Origin: CAYJBH01 sp964368625
GTDB lineage: Bacteria > Bacillota > Clostridia > Oscillospirales > Ruminococcaceae
Assembly: GCA_964368625.1 (NCBI GenBank)
Contig: CAYJBH010000029.1
Location: 1 to 35,743 of the forward strand
Length of the DNA stretch: 35,743 nucleotides
Direction of reading: 5' to 3'
Program-made: the position numbers and the translations under genes
The notes under the pieces: model-generated
The model's input: the letters and a program-made list of their open reading frames with translations, nothing else
Databases searched by the model: none
What the model was told of the DNA's origin: nothing
Part shown: positions 32,401-35,743 of the stretch, piece after piece
Layout: the number at the start of each line of letters is the position of its first letter
How positions within the stretch are numbered: the first letter of the stretch is position 1

Positions 32401-33929
32401 TTTTCAAAAACATATTTCGCCGCCCCGGATGGACTATATATTTTCCCTTCATAGCTAAAACTACTATATTCCTTGTTTTTTATGCCATATATGCTTTTAC
32501 GAATTTCGTTAAGTTCTGCCATAATCTTTAGCCGTGATTCCCTTAACGTCTCAATCTCCTTTGCAAGTTCCACCGAAGAATGAGATGAGAGATATTCGGT
32601 AATGCCATCAATCGAGCGCTCCATGTCCTTGTTGTTGTCCTCAATTAGGCTAACACATAGATTTTGCAACTCCGGAACAACCTTATCCTTAACCACCGAT
32701 AACGCCTTCTTTGTATGGCTAGTTACCAGAACATTTTTCCCCTGCGATAAAAAGTGACCCAACAGGTTGGCAATTGTGTGAGTTTTGCCTGTTCCGGGTG
32801 GTCCCTGAACCAACACAGCGTTATAACGTTCTATCCTCTTTGCTATCAACAGCTGTTCCCGGTTTGCCTCCTTCGTAAGAAGAATATCTCTATCCTCTCC
32901 GCTTATAGCGGCAAGTGCTTCGTTGATATCGCTACTTTGCGCCTCCTCTTCAAATGGCGAAACATTTTCTCCTATTAGGTTAAGCAACGGCGGCGATATA
33001 TCTCCGCGCTCCTCCAGCTGTTCAATTATATCCTCAATCGCCTTGGTAACTCCTGCGGTTCTTTTGCGAATAAAAAACATAGGGCTATTATAAACAACAA
33101 GCCTGTCGTCCGGAGCTGTTTGTTGCCCTACAGATGCAATATAACTACTATTAGAATGTAATGAATGGGCCAATTCCTTTAAAAAGTTGGGTGTTTCGTT
33201 ACGGTCGAGAGGATGATAATATTCCTGCAAAAGCAGTTCCTTTAACCGTTTAATTTCTGCATGGTTAATGAAATCTATTCCCTGTAGTAACGAGGTGTAT
33301 AACTCGGGTTCGCTGTCGATGTCTACAATGGTAATCACATTGTTAAGCGCATCGAATTTTATTGCAACCTTCTTAAGTAAAACCGGGTGCAAAACCCTTT
33401 CGGTGTTACCGGCATCACAGCTAACAAGACCCTGACCCACCATAAGTTCTATACTCTCAGAATCCCTATCCAACTCTATGTATCTAAGATAAAGGTCATC
33501 AAACATTCTTCGTGTTTCATCAATCGAGTTTTGCCGTAAAACCCATTCATCACGCAACAGTTTATAGCTGTTAAATGAGGTTACCTTCACCTCATTTTCT
33601 AGAAACAACTCACGAATTCCCTCAATTATCTCCAATGGATGGTTGTATTTATCGTATCCATCCTTAACAAAACCAATAAGCTGATTTGGCAGTTTAGGAG
33701 CCTTTTCAAAATCAGGTTTTCGCAGCTGAAGCAACACAGGATTTTCAATCGATTCATCATCCTCTTCAACCCTGTCCATATAGTTTACAGTTACATTTTC
33801 ATCTGCCTTTATATCCGATATAACTCTAACCCATTGCTGACGATAAACATCGGTGATAACACGGTAACGTTGAGCGTATAGCTCAGCTATATATCTAAAA
33901 AGACTAATCGCTCTATTTGTGCTTTCCAT
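29466..33929 (-). CDS. superfamily 1 helicase fused to a restriction-endonuclease-like domain
   Basis: This 1487-residue protein has SF1 (AAA_11/AAA_12, COG1112-type) helicase motifs: Walker A GPPGTGKT at 376-383, Walker B IIDEAS at 1067-1072, GDDEQ at 1092-1096, LREHFRC near 1146-1152, QGDERDVIFVSL near 1266-1277 and AISRAK at 1305-1310. Some 660 residues separate motif Ia from Walker B, an unusually long, largely helical insert. The C-terminus (about 1355-1455) looks like a DUF559/Vsr-type nuclease: E1360, D1386 in RIDMV and ExD at E1399-D1401 in AVECDG. Similar fusions act in phage defence, though some are of unknown role. ATG 33929 has GGAG upstream; a 20-codon extension overlaps the promoter and is rejected. 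The gene is solitary and divergent from smpB. Confidence 0.92.
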   Translation of the reverse strand: MESTNRAISLFRYIAELYAQRYRVITDVYRQQWVRVISDIKADENVTVNYMDRVEEDDESIENPVLLQLRKPDFEKAPKLPNQLIGFVKDGYDKYNHPLEIIEGIRELFLENEVKVTSFNSYKLLRDEWVLRQNSIDETRRMFDDLYLRYIELDRDSESIELMVGQGLVSCDAGNTERVLHPVLLKKVAIKFDALNNVITIVDIDSEPELYTSLLQGIDFINHAEIKRLKELLLQEYYHPLDRNETPNFLKELAHSLHSNSSYIASVGQQTAPDDRLVVYNSPMFFIRKRTAGVTKAIEDIIEQLEERGDISPPLLNLIGENVSPFEEEAQSSDINEALAAISGEDRDILLTKEANREQLLIAKRIERYNAVLVQGPPGTGKTHTIANLLGHFLSQGKNVLVTSHTKKALSVVKDKVVPELQNLCVSLIEDNNKDMERSIDGITEYLSSHSSVELAKEIETLRESRLKIMAELNEIRKSIYGIKNKEYSSFSYEGKIYSPSGAAKYVFENKEKLAYLPGRVAARKSFPLSDEDLALLYRLNELLTPHEEEELRSLLPSPDCLLKPDEFKNLVFEMERIIADTMAERVVVDLENRCAYLEEMPLVGQYDADKIEKLLSYLKQTDPNIDSLESWCSYAILDGKKAGGFKSVWETLIGRIEQCCSFAGENAVLLLGNRLEGNILKTEQTIETLSEMREYIAKGKKLNSFGFLKPKEWMQIYENVRVNGCTIETVEHCDIAAGICRLAVYRDEIAKLWFELIEKRGGLSFSQFGDEPEQVAISHVERIRNCINWYGNVYPQLDSMIDAATINRTVLKHGEVYSTPLDEINDLVDVMYISLPKYLNIAVNVYEDVAAISERLSDTAAYLNAKNSKICQNMAAAVKLKDIAAYTHDFGLLVELYKKQGYIAEKQRILSILEKFAPELSQLIAERIGVHGYSQPPAGLVDAWRWKQFNTIIEEITSLPFEELQHRSVALSLKLRKVTAKLAAKSAWYHLLCSTEKDVSQKQALQGWKLTVKKIGKGTGKTAPALRREAQRLMKKCRTAVPVWIMPINKALESIDAKTGRFDVVIIDEASQSDISALSILYLAKKIIIVGDDEQVSPSAVGVDVEKMTNLSNMFIKDLIPNYHLYDMKSSLYDIAKTTFPTLMLREHFRCVPNIIGYSNRLSYDFKIKPLRDDSKTPVKPATISLKTNGVREVDKKINVKEAKTIVALMLACMQNCEYNNMTFGAISLLGDEQAELINSLAIEKIKATDFEKRKILCGNASHFQGDERDVIFVSLVDSNEGETPLRLTGEGVNKSTKQRYNVAISRAKNQLWVVHSLDVNNDLKSTDLRRDLIEYVENPANFKEQEKKIAAKSESVFELEVAKRLVQLGYDIVQQWKVGSYRIDMVAICGDNKIAVECDGEMYHTTNDTIREDMERQAVLERLGWRFIRIRGSEYYSNPEKTIIRVSAELEKYGVKPAQHLSDNTAEQKDEIIAKAEKILAGWET

Positions 33930-33959
33930 CTTAAATCTCCGAGCAGTTTTGTTATAAAA

Positions 33960-33989
33960 ATTATACCATTTATTAAAAACCAAAATCAA
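33960..33989 (-). promoter_or_regulatory. sigma-A promoter of the helicase-nuclease gene
   Basis: Minus strand TTGATT at 33989-33984, 18-bp spacer, TATAAT at 33965-33960 with a TGG extension. The leader is only about 25 nt. Confidence 0.78.
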
Positions 33990-34064
33990 GTGCTTGCAAA
34001 TATTTATATTTCACCAATCAGAGAATTTGAAATGGACTGTAAAAAATTTGAAATAATTTTTCAC

Positions 34065-34093
34065 TTTACAAAACACAATAAATTATGTACAAT
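34065..34093 (+). promoter_or_regulatory. sigma-A promoter of smpB
   Basis: TTTACA (34065-34070), 17-bp spacer, TACAAT (34088-34093). The -10 box is the left end of a 16-bp palindrome, listed separately. Confidence 0.78.
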
Positions 34094-34103
34094 ATATATT
34101 GTA
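34088..34103. promoter_or_regulatory. palindrome over the smpB -10 box and start site
   Basis: TACAATATATATTGTA is perfectly self-complementary and spans from the -10 hexamer to the expected transcription start. This is a classic repressor position, but AT-only palindromes near -10 boxes can arise by chance. Confidence 0.45.
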
Positions 34104-34126
34104 AGGAAAATACTATAGGAATAGAG

Positions 34127-34585
34127 ATGGCAGGCACGAAACAAATAGCTGCAAACCGAAAAGCTTTTCACGATTATTTTGTTGTGGATAGGTTTGAGGC
34201 TGGTATCGAGCTTTGCGGAACAGAGGTAAAAAGCATTCGAGCCGGAACGGTAAGCATGAAGGAAGCCTGGGTTGAGGCAAGAGACGGCGAATTATTTGTT
34301 AATGCTATGCATATTAGCCCTTACGAAAAAGGAAATATTTTCAACAAAGATCCTTTTCGTGTTAGAAAACTTTTAATGCATAAAAAGGAAATTAGAAATC
34401 TAGCCCAACGGGTAAAGCTTGAAGGATTAACCCTAATACCGCTTTCCCTTTATTTTAAAAACAGCAGGGTTAAATTGGAACTTGGAGTTTGCAAAGGCAA
34501 AAAGCTATACGATAAAAGAGCAACCATGGCTAAACGGGATGCTGAGCGAGATATCGACAGAGCTATGAAGGAGAGGAGCAGATAA
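34127..34585 (+). CDS. smpB: SmpB, tmRNA-binding protein of trans-translation
   Basis: This 152-residue SmpB escorts tmRNA to stalled ribosomes. The OB-fold motifs are clear: HDYFVVDRFEAGIELCGTEVKSIRAG at the start, GELFVNAMHISPYEKGN, and the basic C-terminal tail with KGKKLYDKRATMAKRDAERD that mimics the anticodon arm in the decoding centre. Length and tail are normal. The ATG at 34127 follows AGGAATAGAG; a frame open from 34085 would start inside the promoter. The stop overlaps the next gene's start (TAATG), so smpB and the zinc-ribbon gene are coupled, and ssrA lies 12 nt beyond. Having protein and RNA partners together is common in Firmicutes. Confidence 0.97.
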   Translation: MAGTKQIAANRKAFHDYFVVDRFEAGIELCGTEVKSIRAGTVSMKEAWVEARDGELFVNAMHISPYEKGNIFNKDPFRVRKLLMHKKEIRNLAQRVKLEGLTLIPLSLYFKNSRVKLELGVCKGKKLYDKRATMAKRDAERDIDRAMKERSR

Positions 34586-34788
34586 TGGCATATCAATGTG
34601 TAAAATGCAACGGCACAAGTTATGAGACGGATCAATTCCAGGCAACCGGAGGCGGTTTCGCTAAGGCTTTTGATATACAGAATAAAAAATTCCAGACGGT
34701 AAGTTGCACAAACTGCGGCTATACCGAGCTGTACAAAAAAACAACATCCACCGGAGAGAATGTTTTCGATTTCCTAGTAGGAGGTTAA
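34585..34788 (+). CDS. small zinc-ribbon protein (COG3478-like)
   Basis: This 67-residue protein has two CxxC knuckles, C5-C8 (CVKC) and C41-C44 (CTNC), forming one zinc ribbon. A Gly-rich stretch (ATGGGFAKAFDIQNKKF) lies between them and GENVFDFLVGG ends it. It matches the small predicted nucleic-acid-binding zinc-ribbon proteins found across Firmicutes, whose role is unknown. The start overlaps the smpB stop by one base (TAATG), indicating translational coupling. A role around the ribosome or tmRNA is a guess from position only. Confidence 0.88.
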   Translation: MAYQCVKCNGTSYETDQFQATGGGFAKAFDIQNKKFQTVSCTNCGYTELYKKTTSTGENVFDFLVGG

Positions 34789-34799
34789 AAACTAAACAT

Positions 34800-35157
34800 G
34801 GGGGCGTAAAGGCTTCGACGGGGAGTGTGAAGTAAGAGCAGCGGGTAGTGGTGCCGAGCCCACTTTAAAAGCGGCAAAAAAAATAGCTAACAATAATAAA
34901 TTAGCAGTAGCTGCCTAATTTAGGCAGCCGTCCGCCCTATCAGACCGCTGGATAGGAACCGGGCGTCGATTAGCGGTGAACGTCTGCCGGCAAAGCTTTG
35001 AGCCGTCCGATGTATTAATGAAGCTACCGACTTTCAGGGTTTGTTTGCGTACCCGAAACAAGGAAAACGGCAGCAATGCCAAAAACACAAACTGCACCCG
35101 GAGATACTAATATGAATCACTTTTCGGACACGGGTTCAATTCCCGTCGCCTCCACCA
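34800..35157 (+). ncRNA. ssrA: transfer-messenger RNA (tmRNA)
   Basis: A complete one-piece tmRNA of about 358 nt. The 5' end GGGGGCGTAAAGGCTTCGACGG pairs with the 3' CGCCTCC, and the 3' half carries the T-arm GACACGGGTTCAATTCCCGTC and an encoded CCA (35155-35157). The tag frame reads GCT AAC AAT AAT AAA TTA GCA GTA GCT GCC TAA at 34886-34918, giving ANNNKLAVAA, a typical hydrophobic degradation tag ending in AA. Whether the resume codon is the GCT or the next AAC cannot be settled by eye. Pseudoknot segments fill 34919-35100. It rescues stalled ribosomes together with SmpB encoded just upstream. Confidence 0.97.
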
Positions 35158-35160
35158 ATC

Positions 35161-35208
35161 AAAAACCCCAGTAACACAGCCTAAAACAGCCTGTGCACTG
35201 GGGTTTTT
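35161..35208 (+). terminator. terminator of ssrA
   Basis: AAAAACCCCAGT (35161-35172) pairs with ACTGGGGTTTTT (35197-35208), with an inner CACAG/CTGTG stem. The right arm ends in a T5 run. It begins 3 nt after the encoded CCA. Confidence 0.92.
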
Positions 35209-35281
35209 AATATTTTCCAATTACTCTGCGCTACTCTAAATGCCATCAAATAACGCTATGTACTTACGTAAAAATTACGTA

Positions 35282-35743
35282 CTACTCATTGCCCAGCTCA
35301 TGTATCAAACTGTTATACTGGTGGGCATCATAGTTTTTTGTTTTGTCTATATATCTAAGCATACAGTTAACGGCTTTGTGCGCATCTTTTCCCTGCATAC
35401 GGTGGCTAACATCGGTGACCATTAGCTTGTTGTGGTCAAGTATTGCACTTGGTATTTCCGTATGGTGTTTAGGTGCCACGTTTTTAGCAGGAGAGCTCTC
35501 GAGTTTTTTTAAATTCATTTTATGCATCGCTATAACATCGTTATATTCTTGCATCCACCTTTGCTGCTGTTCTGCTGTGCCGTGGGTAAACTGTGCCTTA
35601 CTATAAAGGCTATTTATCATATCGGCGTGGGTTGCCTCTTGATGTGCAAGCGTTGTAAAAACCGTTGCGTTATCGGCTTCATTCTCTGCTGTTGCCATCT
35701 CTGCCAATCTTAAATATTTTTTAGTGCCGGCTACTTCATCGGC
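35282..35743 (-). CDS. ferritin-like domain protein (partial, 5' end outside window)
   Basis: The frame is open at the right edge: 12 codons (ADEVAGTKKYLR) precede the first possible internal start, so the N-terminus is missing. 153 residues are visible. The first part is a helix pair with acidic and His residues spaced as in ferritin-like/rubrerythrin di-iron bundles: the E in ADEVAG, then ENEADNATVFTTLAHQEATH with an ExxH. The second half has further His residues (MHKMNLKKLE, KHHTEIPSAILDHNKL) and ends HQYNSLIHELGNE. Metal binding is inferred from spacing. No signal peptide can be judged. It is convergent with ssrA, separated by the ssrA terminator. Confidence 0.65.
   Translation of the reverse strand, partial: ADEVAGTKKYLRLAEMATAENEADNATVFTTLAHQEATHADMINSLYSKAQFTHGTAEQQQRWMQEYNDVIAMHKMNLKKLESSPAKNVAPKHHTEIPSAILDHNKLMVTDVSHRMQGKDAHKAVNCMLRYIDKTKNYDAHQYNSLIHELGNE

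Noticed and set aside
32185..32454. plus-strand frame inside the helicase gene
   Set aside because: Antisense shadow of the long helical insert; Ser/Leu-rich translation without domain features.
33930..33989. 20-codon N-terminal extension of the helicase
   Set aside because: It would start upstream of the predicted transcription start and overlap the promoter; ATG 33929 has a ribosome binding site.
35158..35281. Integrated element at the ssrA 3' end
   Set aside because: No integrase gene and no second copy of the tmRNA 3' end occur in the window, so the locus is a potential but unproven insertion site.
1..35743. CRISPR array
   Set aside because: No regularly spaced direct repeats of 24-40 bp and no cas-like genes; the only spaced repeats seen are the two 13-bp copies in the insertion sequence.

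Overview
The window looks like a chromosomal segment of a low-GC anaerobic Clostridia-type Bacillota. Promoters are close to the sigma-A consensus with 17-18 bp spacers, ribosome binding sites are AGGAGG-like, and the gene content is typical of that class: BlaI/BlaR1, DUF1836, YuaF/flotillin, CUT1-type sugar ABC transporter, GH36 and GH42, non-heme ferritin, and smpB-ssrA. I cannot name a genus. Most genes are on the minus strand.

Region 1 (1-4240) holds two envelope-sensing units. One is an ECF sigma factor, apparently starting at CTG, overlapping by 4 bases a membrane protein that runs off the left edge and is probably its anti-sigma factor. The other is a BlaI/BlaR1-type repressor and membrane protease pair. 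Its promoter has a nested 46-bp dyad over the -10 box, and its leader may encode a 24-residue peptide. The BlaR1 homologue has an extracellular part of about 535 residues that does not look like a penicillin-binding domain.

Region 2 (4329-8635) has a small unknown membrane protein, a DUF1836 regulator - NfeD/YuaF-like - flotillin operon behind a perfect TTGACA-N17-TATAAT promoter, and a divergent sugar-phosphate isomerase-like gene.

Region 3 (8735-24054) is a galactoside-utilisation region. It contains a GlcG-like protein with an AraC regulator, a GH42 beta-galactosidase with its own promoter, an ABC importer operon (binding lipoprotein, two permeases) with a Gfo/Idh/MocA dehydrogenase, and a divergent unrecognised conserved-looking protein. 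After a ferritin gene comes a LacI regulator - Na+/solute symporter - GH36 alpha-galactosidase operon with a likely autoregulatory operator. Together the two sets would import galactosides and split alpha- and beta-galactosyl bonds; the exact sugar is inferred.

Region 4 (24216-29411) starts with the C-terminal fragment of a broken gene cut by an internally deleted insertion sequence of IS1182-like appearance. It continues with an esterase - PLP trans-sulfuration-type lyase - HyuA-type hydantoinase/oxoprolinase operon of unknown substrate.

Region 5 (29466-35743) has a 1487-residue superfamily 1 helicase fused to a C-terminal restriction-endonuclease-like domain, which is a candidate nucleic-acid defence protein. 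It is divergent from smpB, a zinc-ribbon gene and the complete tmRNA gene (ssrA). A ferritin-like protein gene runs off the right edge.
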